A stretch of 64,000 bases of DNA, taken from Rhodoferax koreense. Its GTDB lineage: Bacteria; Pseudomonadota; Gammaproteobacteria; Burkholderiales; Burkholderiaceae_C. The stretch is taken from contig NZ_CP019236.1 in the NCBI RefSeq assembly GCF_001955695.1, positions 1,922,001 through 1,986,000 of the forward strand. Direction: 5' to 3'. Of this stretch, positions 27,399 through 39,200 are shown in pieces. How positions within the stretch are numbered: the first letter of the stretch is position 1; every line of letters begins with the position of its first letter. The notes below the pieces were generated by a model, which was not told the origin of the DNA, ran no database searches, and saw only the letters and a program-made list of their open reading frames with translations. Made by a program: the position numbers and the translations under genes.

Positions 27399-29543
27399 AT
27401 GACAGAGCGCTTCCCTCATTCCACCATCCAGTGCCTCGCCGCGATTGCCCAACACCATGGTCTGCCGATCAATCCTGAACGTTTGATCGAGGACTATGCG
27501 CTGGCGGGGGAGGAGCCGCCACCGGCGACGGTGCTGCGCATCGCGTCCGACATCGGGCTCAAGGCCAAGGCCGACAAGCTCACCTGGGCCAGCCTGCAGG
27601 CCCAGGGCGGCGTGTTTCCGCTGATCGCGCGGCTGGCGGACAACACGGCGGTGATCGTGGTGAGCGCGCATTCCAACGGAACGAGCGAGGTGGCCATCCT
27701 CAATCCGCTGGCGGACCGGCCGACCGAGGTGCTCAGCGTCGGACAGGAGAAGTTCTGCCAGCTCTGGCACGGCGACGTGTTCCTGCTCAAACGCCAGAAC
27801 AACCTGCCCGAGCCCAGCCGCAAGTTCGGCTTTCGCTGGTTCATCCCGGAGATCATGAAACAGAAGGCGGCGCTGCGCGACATCGCCATCGCCGCCATCG
27901 CCATGCATTTCCTGGCCCTGGCCTCGCCGATCTTCTTCCAGCTGGTGATCGACAAGGTCCTCGTGCACCAGAGCATGTCCACGCTGTGGGTGCTGGGCGT
28001 GGGCATCGTGATGGCCCTGGTGTTCGACGCCCTGTTCGGCTTCCTGCGACAGATCCTCACGCTGTCGGCGAGCAACAAGATCGACATGCGGCTCACCCGC
28101 CGCACCTTCGCGCACCTGCTGTCGCTGCCGATCGACTACTTCGAGACGACGACGGCCGGCGTGATCACGCGCCACATGCAGCAGGTCGAGAAGATCCGCG
28201 CCTTCCTCACCGGCCGCATGTTCTTTTCGGTGCTGGACGCGACCTCGCTGATCATCTTCCTGCCGATCCTGTTCGCGTATTCGATGAAGCTGGCGCTGAT
28301 CACGCTGGCCTTCACCGCGATGATCTGCCTCGTCGTCGCAGCCATGGTGCCGAGTTTCAACCGAAGACTGCGCGACCTGTACAACGCCGAGGGTGAGCGC
28401 CAGTCGATGATGGTCGAGACCATCCACGGCATGCGCACGGTGAAGGCGCTGGCCATCGAGCCGGCGCAGCGCCGTCTGTGGGACCAGCGTTCGGCGCAGT
28501 CGATCAACATGCATTTCCGCGTCGGCAAGATCGCCATCACCGGTGGTGCCATCACCGACTTCCTGGGCAAGCTGCTGCCGGTGGTGATCATCGTGATCGG
28601 CGCGCAGGACGTGTTCGATCAGACGCTCACGGTGGGTGCGCTGATCGGCTTCCAGATGCTGTCGGGCCGCGTGGTGGCGCCGCTGATCGCCATCGTCGGC
28701 CTGGTCAACGAATACCAGGAGACGGCGCTGTCGGTGCGCATGCTCGGCGAGGTGATGAACCGGCCGTCCGAAGGCCGTGCCGGTGCCGGCGGGCTACGGC
28801 CGGAGCTGGCCGGCGAGATTTCCTTCGACGAGGTCACCTTCCGTTATCCGGGCTCCAGCAACGCCGCACTCGACCGCGCGAGCTTCACCATCCAGGCTGG
28901 CTCGGTGGTGGGCATCGTGGGCCGCAGCGGTTCGGGCAAGACCACGCTGACCAAATTGATCCAGGGGCTTTACGGCGTGCAGGAGGGCATCGTGCGGTTC
29001 GACCGGACCGATGCGCGCGAGATCGAACTCGCGCACCTGCGGCGGCAGATCGGCGTGGTGCTGCAGGAGAACTTCCTGTTCCGCGGCACGGTGCGCGAGA
29101 ACATCTCCGCGGCTAGGCCCGAAGCCACTTTCGAGGAGATCGTCGAGGCCGCCGAAGCGGCAGGCGCGGCCGAGTTCATCGAACGCCTGCCCCAGGGCTA
29201 CAACACCATGCTCGAGGAGAACGCGTCCAATCTTTCTGGCGGGCAGAAGCAGCGGCTGTCGATTTCGCGTTCCTTGCTGACCAAGCCGCGCATCCTGGTG
29301 CTCGACGAGGCCGCGAGCGCGCTCGACCCCGAGAGCGAGGCCATCTTCATCCGCAACCTGTCGAAGATCGCCGTGGGCCGCACCGTGGTGATGATCTCGC
29401 ACCGCCTGTCCACGCTGGTCAATGCCAACGCCATCCTGGTGATGCAGCAGGGGCGACTGGTCGATAGCGGCAAACACGCCGAGCTCCTGACGCGTTGCGA
29501 AACCTACCAACACCTATGGAACCAGCAAACAAGCCACCTGTGA
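27399..29543 (+). CDS. Type I secretion ABC transporter, HlyB-like with degenerate C39 domain
   Basis: This 714-residue inner-membrane exporter has an N-terminal C39-like domain (~1-130) in which the position of the catalytic Cys is Ser (HSTIQCLAAIAQHHG), as in HlyB-type transporters that do not cleave a leader. A six-helix membrane domain (~150-430) follows, then an ATPase domain with Walker A GRSGSGKTT (~507), signature LSGGQ (~612), Walker B ILVLDEAAS (~633) and the H-loop ISHRLS. The start at 27399 matches the usual beginning of this family; an upstream in-frame ATG at 27294 would add a basic tail without family support. The gene overlaps the HlyD gene by 28 nt. The likely substrate is the 2762-residue repeat protein encoded two genes downstream. 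Confidence 0.92.
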   Translation: MTERFPHSTIQCLAAIAQHHGLPINPERLIEDYALAGEEPPPATVLRIASDIGLKAKADKLTWASLQAQGGVFPLIARLADNTAVIVVSAHSNGTSEVAILNPLADRPTEVLSVGQEKFCQLWHGDVFLLKRQNNLPEPSRKFGFRWFIPEIMKQKAALRDIAIAAIAMHFLALASPIFFQLVIDKVLVHQSMSTLWVLGVGIVMALVFDALFGFLRQILTLSASNKIDMRLTRRTFAHLLSLPIDYFETTTAGVITRHMQQVEKIRAFLTGRMFFSVLDATSLIIFLPILFAYSMKLALITLAFTAMICLVVAAMVPSFNRRLRDLYNAEGERQSMMVETIHGMRTVKALAIEPAQRRLWDQRSAQSINMHFRVGKIAITGGAITDFLGKLLPVVIIVIGAQDVFDQTLTVGALIGFQMLSGRVVAPLIAIVGLVNEYQETALSVRMLGEVMNRPSEGRAGAGGLRPELAGEISFDEVTFRYPGSSNAALDRASFTIQAGSVVGIVGRSGSGKTTLTKLIQGLYGVQEGIVRFDRTDAREIELAHLRRQIGVVLQENFLFRGTVRENISAARPEATFEEIVEAAEAAGAAEFIERLPQGYNTMLEENASNLSGGQKQRLSISRSLLTKPRILVLDEAASALDPESEAIFIRNLSKIAVGRTVVMISHRLSTLVNANAILVMQQGRLVDSGKHAELLTRCETYQHLWNQQTSHL

Positions 29544-30907
29544 AGAAGAAGGCCTGGTGGCCCTGGCGCGGGAAGGACGGCGCCCCAGGGCGGACCATCG
29601 TCGAATACCTGCCGGACGCCGACGAGATCGAGCGCAGCCCGGTGCCGCGCTTCGCCCAGGTCACGCTGCACGTGATGGTGCTCGGCTTCGTCGCCTTCAT
29701 CGTCTGGGCCAGCGTGTCTAAGGTCGACCAGGTCATCATCGCCCAAGGGCGCCTGGTGAATCCGCTGCCCAATGTGGTGGTGCAGCCGCTGGAGACGTCC
29801 GTGATCCAGAGCGTGGACGTGCGCATCGGCCAGATCGTGAAGAAGGGCGAGCGCCTGGCCTCGCTCGACGCCACCTTCGTGCAGGCCGACGAGACCCAGT
29901 TGCGCCAGCGGCTCAACAGCCTGGAGACGCAGATCGGCGGCCTGGAGCAGGAGCTCGCCGGCGGCGCGGACACCCGCAAGGCCGCGGCGGACGGCGACAG
30001 CGACGGCCGGCTGCAGGCCAGCATCGTCAACGAGCGCAAGGCCAACTACCGCGCGCAACAGTTGAAGCTCAGCGAAAACGTCGCCCGTTTGCGTGCGGCG
30101 TTGGCGACCAACCGGCAGGACCAGCAGTTCGTCGCTTCCCGGCTCAAGTCGCTCAAGGACATCGAGGCCATGCAGGAGAGGATGGTGGCGCAGAAGTTCG
30201 GCGCGCCGCTGCAGTTGCTCGAGGCGCAGCAGCGCACCAAGGAGGTCCAGCGCGACCTCGAGCTCGTCGTCAGCCGCGAGCAGGAATTGCGCCGCGAGCT
30301 CGGCGCCTACGAGGCCGAGAAGAGCGCTTTCGAAAAAGGCTGGCGGCAGAAAACCATGGAAGACCTGCTGTCGATCTCGCGAGAGCGGGATTCCATCAAG
30401 GAACAGCTGCAGAAGGCGGACCGGCGACAGAAGCTCGTGACGCTGGCGGCACCCGTGGATGCGGTGGTGCTCGACATCGCCAAGCTGTCGCCAGGCTCCG
30501 TGGTGCGCGAGGCCGAGACCTTCTTTACGCTGGTGCCGCTGAACGTGGTGCTCGAGGCCGAGGTGCAGATCGAATCGGCGGACGTGGGCTACATCAAGAC
30601 CGGCGACCCGGTGCATGTGAAGCTGGACGCCTATCCCTTCCAGCGCCATGGCACGCTGGACGCGCAGGTGCGCACCATCAGCCAGGATGCGTTCCGGCGC
30701 GAGACGGCCGCCAAGTCCGGTGCCGATGCCTTCTACGTGAGCCGCATCGCCCTGCAGCCCACGCCGCTGAAGAACATGAAGGAGGGCGCGCGGCTGCTGC
30801 CGGGCATGACGTTGGCCGCGGAGATCGTCGTCGGTCAACGCTCGGTGATGTCCTACCTGGCCTGGCCGCTGACCAAGGGCATGAACGAAGCGATCCGGGA
30901 GCCATGA
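29516..30907 (+). CDS. HlyD-family type I secretion periplasmic adaptor
   Basis: This 463-residue adaptor has a basic cytosolic N-terminus, one membrane helix (~residues 48-66), a lipoyl half-motif around VVVQPLETSVIQSVDVRIGQ, long coiled-coil helices and a C-terminal beta-barrel with the typical YHIRIxL-like strand (FYVSRIALQ). It would link the preceding ABC transporter to an outer-membrane TolC-like channel. No TolC is in this operon; the NodT-like protein at 46167-47591 on the opposite strand is the nearest candidate. The start ATG at 29516 lies inside the end of the ABC gene, which suggests translational coupling. An alternative ATG at 29495 adds seven residues. Confidence 0.9.
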   Translation: MEPANKPPVKKKAWWPWRGKDGAPGRTIVEYLPDADEIERSPVPRFAQVTLHVMVLGFVAFIVWASVSKVDQVIIAQGRLVNPLPNVVVQPLETSVIQSVDVRIGQIVKKGERLASLDATFVQADETQLRQRLNSLETQIGGLEQELAGGADTRKAAADGDSDGRLQASIVNERKANYRAQQLKLSENVARLRAALATNRQDQQFVASRLKSLKDIEAMQERMVAQKFGAPLQLLEAQQRTKEVQRDLELVVSREQELRRELGAYEAEKSAFEKGWRQKTMEDLLSISRERDSIKEQLQKADRRQKLVTLAAPVDAVVLDIAKLSPGSVVREAETFFTLVPLNVVLEAEVQIESADVGYIKTGDPVHVKLDAYPFQRHGTLDAQVRTISQDAFRRETAAKSGADAFYVSRIALQPTPLKNMKEGARLLPGMTLAAEIVVGQRSVMSYLAWPLTKGMNEAIREP

Positions 30908-30923
30908 CCTTGCGAGCCTTGAA

Positions 30924-32825
30924 ATGAGCCCGCCCAGCAGCGCGCGCGACAAGCGCGTCTTCGCCGAGACCCTGAAGTCCGCCCGGATCGGTGTGCCCGA
31001 GGCGCAGTACGAACTCAGCCTGATGTACGCCAACGGCGTGGGCACTGCGCAGGATTTCGAACAGGCCCTGGCCTGGGTGCGCAAGGCCGCCGAGCGCGGC
31101 ATGCCTGCCGCGCAATACCTGCTCGGCACACGCTACGCGAGCGGCTCGGCCGTCGAAATGGACGAAACCCAGGCCTTCGCGTGGTTCTCCAAGGCGGCCG
31201 AACAGGGTCATTCGCGCGCGCTGTGGCGGCTCGGCCGCCTGCATGCGGCGCAGAACAAGACATTGGCCGCTGGCTGTTATGCGAAGGCTGCCGAGCTTGG
31301 CGTGGCCCAGGCGCAGCTGTCGCTCGCCGAGGCCTACGCCGCTGGCGACGGCGTGCCGCAGGATCCGGACCGGGCGTTGCACTGGTACGGACTCGCCGCG
31401 GAACAGGGATTGGCCGCCGCGCAATACGCGCTCGGCGTGATGCATGCCAAAGGCCAGGGGGTGCCGGAAGATGCGGACGAGGCCGCTTTCTGGTACCGCC
31501 GTGCGGCCGACCAGGACCATGCGCCCGCGCATGTGGCGCTGGAACTGATGGATGCCGGCGGCGAGGGACGCGCCAGGAAACGTGGCCGCGGCCGGCGCGC
31601 CGCGGGTGCGGTCGAACGGCGGCGCGGTGCCGAGCGCTGGGCCGAGGTGGCCGATCCGGGCGACGCCGATGGCCGCTACCACCTGGGCCTGATGCACGAG
31701 CTCGGCCTCGGTGTGGCGCCCGACCCGGCCCGTGCCGAAAGCTGGTACCGGTTGGCGGCGCGGCAGGACCACGCGCGCGCCCAGTCGGCATTGGGCAGGC
31801 TGCTGGAAGGCGACGGCCAGGGCACGGCCGTGGACTGGTACCGCAAGGCGGCGGAGCAGGGCGATGCGGCGGGGCAGTTCGCGCTCGGCCGGCTCTATTC
31901 GTCGGCGCAACTCGGCGAGGAGGACCACTTCCTCGGTGTGGCCTGGTACGTGCGCGCCGCGGCGCAGAACGACCCGCGTGCGCTGCTCACGCTGGGCCAC
32001 CTGTTCAGCCACGGGCTTGAGGCGATGTCCGTCGAATGTTTCAAGCGCGCGGCCGAGCAGGGCGTGGCCGAGGGCCAGTACATGCTCGGCCAGCAGCATG
32101 CGCTCGGCAAGGGGGTGCCGCGCGACCTGGCCAAGGCCTTCGACTGGTACCGGCGCGCCGCGGACCAGGGTTATGCCGCGGCCCAATCGGCCCTGGGCGC
32201 GGCCTGCCTGAGCGGTGTCGGCCTGGCCAAGGATTTCCAGCAGGCCCTGGCTTGGTTCCTCAAGGCGGCGGAGCAGGGCGATGCCAAGGCGATGTGGAAC
32301 CTGGGCGCCATGTATGCCAGCGGCGGCGATGGGCTGAAGCAGGATCTGCGACAGGCCTTCGTCTGGTGCCAGAAGGCCGCCGACCTGGGCTTCGTGCCGG
32401 CGCAGGCCACGCTCGGCGTTCTGTACGCGCGGACACAGAACCCCGAGCGCGCGCTGCAGTGCTGGACCCAGGCCGCGCAGGAGGGCGACCCCGAAGCGCA
32501 ATACAACCTCGCCGTGGCGCACGCCAGCGGGCAGGGCACCGCGCGTGACCTGGAAGCCGCCTTCGGCTGGTTCCTGCAGGCCGCGGCCCAGGGCATACCC
32601 GCTGCCCAGGCCCGGCTGGGGCTGATGTACGCCACCGGAGAAGGCGTGGCCCAGGACGCGATCGAGGCGCATCGGTGGTTCGTCCTGGCCAGTGCGGCCG
32701 GCGACAGCGCGGCGCGTGCCAACCGCAACCGGTCGGCCGCGATGCTCGATCCGGCCCAGTTGAAGGAGGCCGAGCGCCGCGCCGCGGACTGGCGCCCGGC
32801 GCGAAACACGTCGTCGCAGTTGTAA
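30924..32825 (+). CDS. Sel1-repeat protein of the type I secretion operon
   Basis: This 633-residue protein consists almost entirely of ~36-residue Sel1 (SLR/TPR-like) repeats with the usual A..LG.MY..G.G...D...A..W..KAA..G pattern. It has no signal peptide, so it is predicted to be cytosolic. An Arg-rich insertion (~residues 208-235, RKRGRGRR...) interrupts the array. Sel1 proteins scaffold complexes. It lies 16 nt after the HlyD gene and upstream of the giant repeat protein, so a chaperone or assembly role for that substrate, or for its modification, is a reasonable inference. No catalytic motif was seen. Confidence 0.85.
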   Translation: MSPPSSARDKRVFAETLKSARIGVPEAQYELSLMYANGVGTAQDFEQALAWVRKAAERGMPAAQYLLGTRYASGSAVEMDETQAFAWFSKAAEQGHSRALWRLGRLHAAQNKTLAAGCYAKAAELGVAQAQLSLAEAYAAGDGVPQDPDRALHWYGLAAEQGLAAAQYALGVMHAKGQGVPEDADEAAFWYRRAADQDHAPAHVALELMDAGGEGRARKRGRGRRAAGAVERRRGAERWAEVADPGDADGRYHLGLMHELGLGVAPDPARAESWYRLAARQDHARAQSALGRLLEGDGQGTAVDWYRKAAEQGDAAGQFALGRLYSSAQLGEEDHFLGVAWYVRAAAQNDPRALLTLGHLFSHGLEAMSVECFKRAAEQGVAEGQYMLGQQHALGKGVPRDLAKAFDWYRRAADQGYAAAQSALGAACLSGVGLAKDFQQALAWFLKAAEQGDAKAMWNLGAMYASGGDGLKQDLRQAFVWCQKAADLGFVPAQATLGVLYARTQNPERALQCWTQAAQEGDPEAQYNLAVAHASGQGTARDLEAAFGWFLQAAAQGIPAAQARLGLMYATGEGVAQDAIEAHRWFVLASAAGDSAARANRNRSAAMLDPAQLKEAERRAADWRPARNTSSQL

Positions 32826-33271
32826 CAACGCCCCACGACGCGCTGTCGCCGGCGGACAAAAACGGGCCCGCTGTTTCGGCTCGACATCAAAACCGACGCC
32901 ATTTCGACACCTGAACGAAACCTGGAGGTTTCGAGTTCCGGGCGAATCCTTCCTTCGATACATCGAAATTGTTGTTTTCGGGCGATTTTTTGCTGGAATC
33001 GTTACAAATGCGTCGGCGCCACAGGGCTGTCAGCGCTATTTGTTAACTTTTTGAAAGATTTCGCTCAAGTTCTCAACCGCCGTGTCGTCAATGTGGAAGG
33101 GCGTAATCCGATTCGGCACGCCATGACTTTAGGTTCATTCCATGGCAAACGGTATTTCCGCGCTGGCGGTTAGTGCGATGTTCGATGCGAGACAGCGTGG
33201 TCCTGCATCTTGTCTGTTACATTGCAAAGCGTTTACAGTTGTTACATTTGCATCGGCTCTAGGGGATATTC
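32826..33271 (+). promoter_or_regulatory. Intergenic leader of the giant repeat-protein gene
   Basis: This 446-bp gene-free stretch is AT-richer than its flanks. It has a perfect stem CGAAACC-TGGA-GGTTTCG (32916-32933) ~90 nt after the Sel1 stop, without a T run. It also has three related boxes: GTTACAAATGCGTCGG (33001), GTTACATTGCA (33216) and GTTACATTTGCATCGG (33241); the last two start 25 bp apart just upstream of the ribosome-binding site AGGGG (33260s). A separate promoter for the repeat gene is likely; the exact -35/-10 is not clear. Confidence 0.5.
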
Positions 33272-36200
33272 ATGAGTAACGTTAGCGGCTTTACGACCAG
33301 TGCCATCGCGGCGCTGACGACGACTCAGATCCAGGCCCTCACGACCGATGACATCGCGTCGCTGACCACGGCGCAGGTCCAGGCGCTGACCACCAGCCAG
33401 ATTCCGGCGTTCAAGACCAACCAGGTCTCGGCCTTCACCACCGCGGGCATTGCCGCGCTGACGACCACCCAGGTCGCGGCCTTCGAAACCACCGACATCG
33501 CGGTGCTGAAGACCTCGCAGACCGCCGTGCTCAACACCGCGCAGATCGGCGCGCTGACCACGGCGCAGATCGGCGCACTCACCACGGCCGGCATCGCCGC
33601 GCTGACCACGGCGCAGGCGCAGGCCCTGACCACCAGCCAGATCGTTGCGCTCAAGACGAACCAGATCCAGGCGCTGACCACGGCTGGCGTCGCCGCGCTG
33701 ACGACGACCCAGGTGGCCGCCATCGAGACCTCCGACGTGGCCGCGCTCACCACCGGCCAGGTCGCGGTGTTGACCACCGCGCAGGTGCAGGCCCTAACCA
33801 CGGCGCAGATCGTCGGCCTGACCACGGCCGGTATTTCCTCGCTCACCACGGCCGGTGTGGCGGCGCTGACCACCACGCAGGTCGCGGCGATCGAGACCGT
33901 AGACATTGCCGCGCTCAAGACCACCCAGGTGGCGGCGCTCAGCACCGCCGATGTGGCCGTACTGAGCACCGCCCAGGTCGGTGCGCTGACCACCGCGGGC
34001 GTGGCCACGCTGAACACCGCCCAGGCCCAGGCGCTGAGCACCGCGCAGGTCGTGGCGCTCAACACCAACCAGATCCAGGCGCTGACCACCGCCGCCGTGG
34101 CCGCATTGACGACCACGCAGGTGGCCGCCATCGAAACCGTCGACGTCGCCGCGCTCAAGACCAGCCAGGTCGCTGCGCTCAACACCGCGAACGTGGCCGC
34201 GCTCACCACCGCCCAGGTCGGCGCGCTCACCACGGCTGGCGTCGCCGCGCTCACGACGAGCCAGGCGCAGGCGTTGACCACCGCCCAGATCGTCGCACTC
34301 CAGACCAACCAGATCCAGGCCATCACCACCGCCGGCGTGGCCGCGCTGACGACGAGCCAGGTCGCTGCCATCGAGACCCGCGACATTGCCGTGTTGACCA
34401 CCGCCCAGGTCGGCGTGCTCAACACCGCCCAGGTCCAGTCGCTCACCACGGCGCAGGTGCAGGCGCTGACCACGGCCGGCATCGCTGCCGTGAGCACGGC
34501 CGGCATTGCGGCGCTGACCACCACGCAGGTCGCCGCCATCGAGACGGCCGACATCGCCGCGCTCAAGACCACCCAGGTCGCCGTGCTCAACACCGCCGAC
34601 GTGGCCGTGCTCAGTACCGCGCAGGTGCAGGCGCTGACCACCGGTAGCGTGGCCGTGCTGAGCACCGCGCAGGTGCAGGCCTTGACCACCGCGCAGGTCG
34701 TCGCGCTGAAGACCGACCAGGTGCAGGCCATCACCACCGCCGGTGTGGCGGCGCTGACCACCACGCAGGTGGCCGCGATCGAAACCACCGACATCGCCGC
34801 GTTGAAGACCACGCAGGTCGCGGCGCTGAACACCGCCAGCATTGCCGCGCTGACGACCGCCCAGGTGCAGGCCATCACCACGGCCGGCGTCGGCGTGCTC
34901 AACACCGCCCAGGCCCAGGCCCTGACGACCGCGCAGGTCGTGGCGCTCAAGACCAATCAGGTCGGGGTGTTGTCGACCGCTGCCGTCGGCGCCTTGACCA
35001 CGGCCCAGGTCGCGGCCATCGAAACGGTGGATGTCGCATCGCTCCAGACCAACCAGGCTGCGGTGCTGACCACGGCCCAGATCCAGGCCCTGACGACCGC
35101 GCAGATCGCCGGGTTGACCACGGCCGGCATCGCCGCGCTGACCACGGCCGGCATTGCCGCGCTGACCACCTCGCAGGCCCAGGCCATCGAGACCGTCGAC
35201 ATCGCCGCGCTGCGCACCACGCAGGTCGCCGCGCTGAACACCGCCGACCTGGCCGTGCTGAGCACCGCCCAGGTGGCGGCGATCACCACCGCCGGCGTGG
35301 CTGTGCTGACCACGGCACAGGTCCAGGCGCTGACCACGGCGCAGATCGCCGGCCTCACCACCAACCAGGTGCAGGCGCTGACCACCGCCGGCGTGGCCGC
35401 GCTCACCACCGCCCAGGTGGCGGCCATCGAGACCGTCGATGTGGCCGCATTGCGCACAGCACAGGTGGTGGCGCTGAACACGGCCAACGTGGCCGCGCTG
35501 ACGACGGCCCAGGTCGGCGCGCTGACCACGGCCGGCGTCGCCGCGCTGACGACCACGCAGACCCAAGCGTTGACCACGGCCCAGATCGTCGCCTTGAAGA
35601 CCAACCAGATCCAGGCGCTGACGAATGCCGACGTGGCCGCGCTGACCACCGCCCAGGTGGCCGCCATCGAGACCACCGACATCGCCGCGCTCACCACGGG
35701 GCAGATCGCCGCGCTGACCACGGCCCAGGTGCAGGCGTTGACCACGGCCCAGTTGGTTGCGTTCACCACCGCCGGCATCTCGGCGCTGACCACGGCGGGC
35801 ATCGCTGCGCTGACGACGACGCAGGTGGCCGCCATCGAGACGGCCGACATCGCCGCGCTGAAGACCACGCAGGTGGCGGCCTTGACGACGGCCGAAGTCG
35901 GCGTGCTCACGACGGCGCAGATTGCCGCGTTGACCACCGGCGGCATCGCCGCGCTGAACACCGCGCAGGTGCAGGCCCTGACGACCGCGCAGATCGTGGC
36001 CTTGAAGACCAGCCAGATCGATTCGCTCACCACCGCGGCTATCGCCGCGTTGACGACGGCCCAGGTCGCGGCCATCGAAACCGCCGACATCGCCGTGCTC
36101 GACACCGCCCAGGTGCGCGCGCTCAATACCGCCGACATCGCCGTGCTCAGCACCGCCCAGGTCGGCGCGCTGACCACCGGCGGCGTCGCCGCGCTGACCA

Positions 36201-39200
36201 CCGCGCAGGTGCAGGCGCTGACGACAGCCCAGATCGTCGCCCTCAAGACGAACCAGGTGCAGGCGCTGACGACCACGGAAATCGGCGCATTGACCACGGC
36301 CCAGGTGGCCGCCATCGAGACCACCGACGTCGCGGCGCTGACCACGGGGCAGGTCGCGGCACTGACCACCACCCAGGTGCAGGCGCTGACGACCGCGCAG
36401 GTCGTGGCGCTGACCACGGCCGGCATCTCGGCGCTGACCACGGCCGGCGTGGCTGCGTTGACCACCACCCAGGTCGCGGCCATCGAAACCGCGGACATCG
36501 CCGCGCTCAAGACCACGCAGGTCGCGGTGCTGACCACGGCCGACGTGGCCGTGTTGACCACGGCGCAGATCCAGGCGCTGACCACGGCCGGCGTCGCCGC
36601 GTTGACCACCACGCAGGCCCAGGCGCTGACCACGGCGCAGATCGTGGCGCTGAAGACCAGCCAGATCGAAGCCCTCACGGCGACCGCCATCGGTGCGCTG
36701 ACGACCGCCCAGGTCGCCGCCATCGAGACCGTCGACATCGCTGCGCTCGAGACCAGCCAGGTCGTGGCCCTGAACACGGCCGACATCGGCGTGTTGTCCA
36801 CGGCCCAGGTGCAGGCGCTGACCACTGCCGGCGTCGGCGTGTTGAGCACGGCGCAGGCGCAGGCGCTGACCACCGCGCAGATCGTGGCGCTGAAGACGGA
36901 CCAGGTGCAGGCGCTGTCGACCGCTGCCATCGCCGCGCTGTCAACCGCGCAGGCCGCAGCCATCGAAACCGCCGACATCGCCGCGCTGAAGACCACGCAG
37001 GTCGCGGTGCTGAACACGGCCGACGTGGCCGCGTTGACCACGGCCCAGATCCAGGCACTGACCACCGCCGGCGTCGCTGCCCTGACGACGACGCAGGTGC
37101 GCGCGCTCGGCACCGACCAGATCGTCGCGCTCAAGACGAGCCAGATCCAGGCCCTCACCACCGCCGAAGTGGCCGCATTGACCACGGCGCAGGTCGCGGC
37201 GGTCGAAACCGTCGACGTGGCCGCGTTCACCACCGCCCAGGTCGGCGTGCTGAACACGGCCCAGGTACAGGCCTTGACGACCGCGCAGGTCGTGGCGCTG
37301 ACCACCGCCGGCATCGCCGCGCTGACCACCGCCGGTGTGGCCGCGTTGACGACGACGCAGGTGGCGGCGATCGAGACAGCCGACATTGCCGCGTTGAAGA
37401 CGACACAGGTCACCGCGCTGACCACGGCCGACGTAGCAGTGCTGAGCACGGCCCAAGTAGGTGCGCTCACCACGGCTGGCGTTGCATCGCTGACCACGGC
37501 GCAGGTGCAGGCGCTGACCACGGCGCAGATCGTGGCCCTCAAGACCGGCCAGATCGAGGCGTTGACCACCGCCCAGGTGGCCGCGCTCACGACGGCGCAG
37601 GTCGCCGCGGTCGAGACCGTCGACATCGCCGCGCTGGAAACCGGCCAGGTGGCCGCGCTCAACACGGCGCAGGTGCAGGCGCTGACCACGGCCCAGGTGG
37701 TGGCGCTGACCACGGCCGGCATCGCCGCCCTCACCACAGCCGGTGTGGCCGCGTTGACGACGGCCCAGGTGGTCGCCATCGAAACCGCCGACATCGCGGC
37801 GCTGAAGACGACGCAGGTGGCCGCACTCAACACCGCCGACGTGGCCGTGCTGACCACGGCGCAGATCGCCGCGCTGACCACCGGCGGCATCGCCGCGTTG
37901 AACACGGCGCAGGTGCAGGCGCTGACCACGGCACAGATCGTCGCGCTGAAGACCAGCCAGGTCGACGCGCTGACCACCAACGCCATCGCCGCGCTGACCA
38001 CGACCCAGGTGGTGGCGATCGAGACCGCCGACATCGCCGTGCTCGACACCGCCCAGGTGCGTGCGCTGAACACGGCCGACATCGCCGTGCTCACCACGGC
38101 GCAGGTCGGTGCGCTCAGCACCGGCGGCATTGCCGCGCTGACCACGGCCCAGGCGCAGGCCTTGACCACAGCCCAGATCGTGGCGCTCAAGACCAGCCAG
38201 ATCCAGGCCCTGACCACGGCCGACGTGGCCGCGCTGACCACGGCCCAGGTCGCGGCCATCGAGACCGTGGACATCGCCGCATTGACCACCGGCCAGGTCG
38301 GCTCGCTGACGACCGCACAGGTGCAGGCGCTCACCACGGCCCAGGTCGTGGCGCTGACGACGGCCGGCATCGCCGCCCTCACCACGGCCGGTGTGGCCGC
38401 CTTGACGACGGCCCAGGTGGTCGCCATCGAAACCGCCGACATCGCCGCGCTGAAGACCACGCAGGTCGCAGCCCTGAACACGGCCGACGTGGCGGCTTTG
38501 ACCACCGCACAGATCGCCGCGCTGACCACCGGCGGCGTGGCCGTGCTGAACACCGCGCAGGTGCAGGCGCTGACCACGGCGCAGATCGTGGCGCTGAAGA
38601 CCAGCCAGATCGACGCATTGACCACCAACGCCATCGCCGCCTTGACGACGGCACAGGTCGCCGCGTTCGAGACCGCCGACATCGCGGTGTTCGACACCGC
38701 CCAGGTGCGCGCACTCAACACCGCCGACGTGGCCGCGCTGACTACCGCGCAGGTCGGTGCGCTGAGCACGGCGGGTGTGGCTGCGCTCACCACAGCGCAG
38801 GTGCAGGCGCTCACGACCGCGCAGATCGTGGCCCTCAAGACGAGCCAGGTGCAGGCCTTGACCACGGTAGAAGTGGGTGCGCTGACCACCACGCAGATCG
38901 CGGCCATCGAGACCGCCGACATCGCGGCACTGTCCACCAACCAGGTCGGTGCGTTGACCACCGCGCAGGTGCAGGCCCTGACGACGGCCCAGGTCGTCGC
39001 GCTGACCACCGCCGGCATCGCCGCACTGACCACGGCCGGCGTGGCCGCGTTGACCACGACGCAGGTCGCCGCCATCGAGACCGCCGACATCGCCGCCTTG
39101 CGCACCGCGCAGCTGGTCGCCCTGACGACGGCCGATGTGGCGGTGCTCACCACAGCCCAGGTCGCAGCGCTCACCACCGGCAGCGTGGCCGCCCTGACCA

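Noticed and set aside
32916-32933. Intrinsic terminator after the Sel1 gene
   Set aside because: The CGAAACC/GGTTTCG stem is perfect but is not followed by a T run; kept only as a leader structure.
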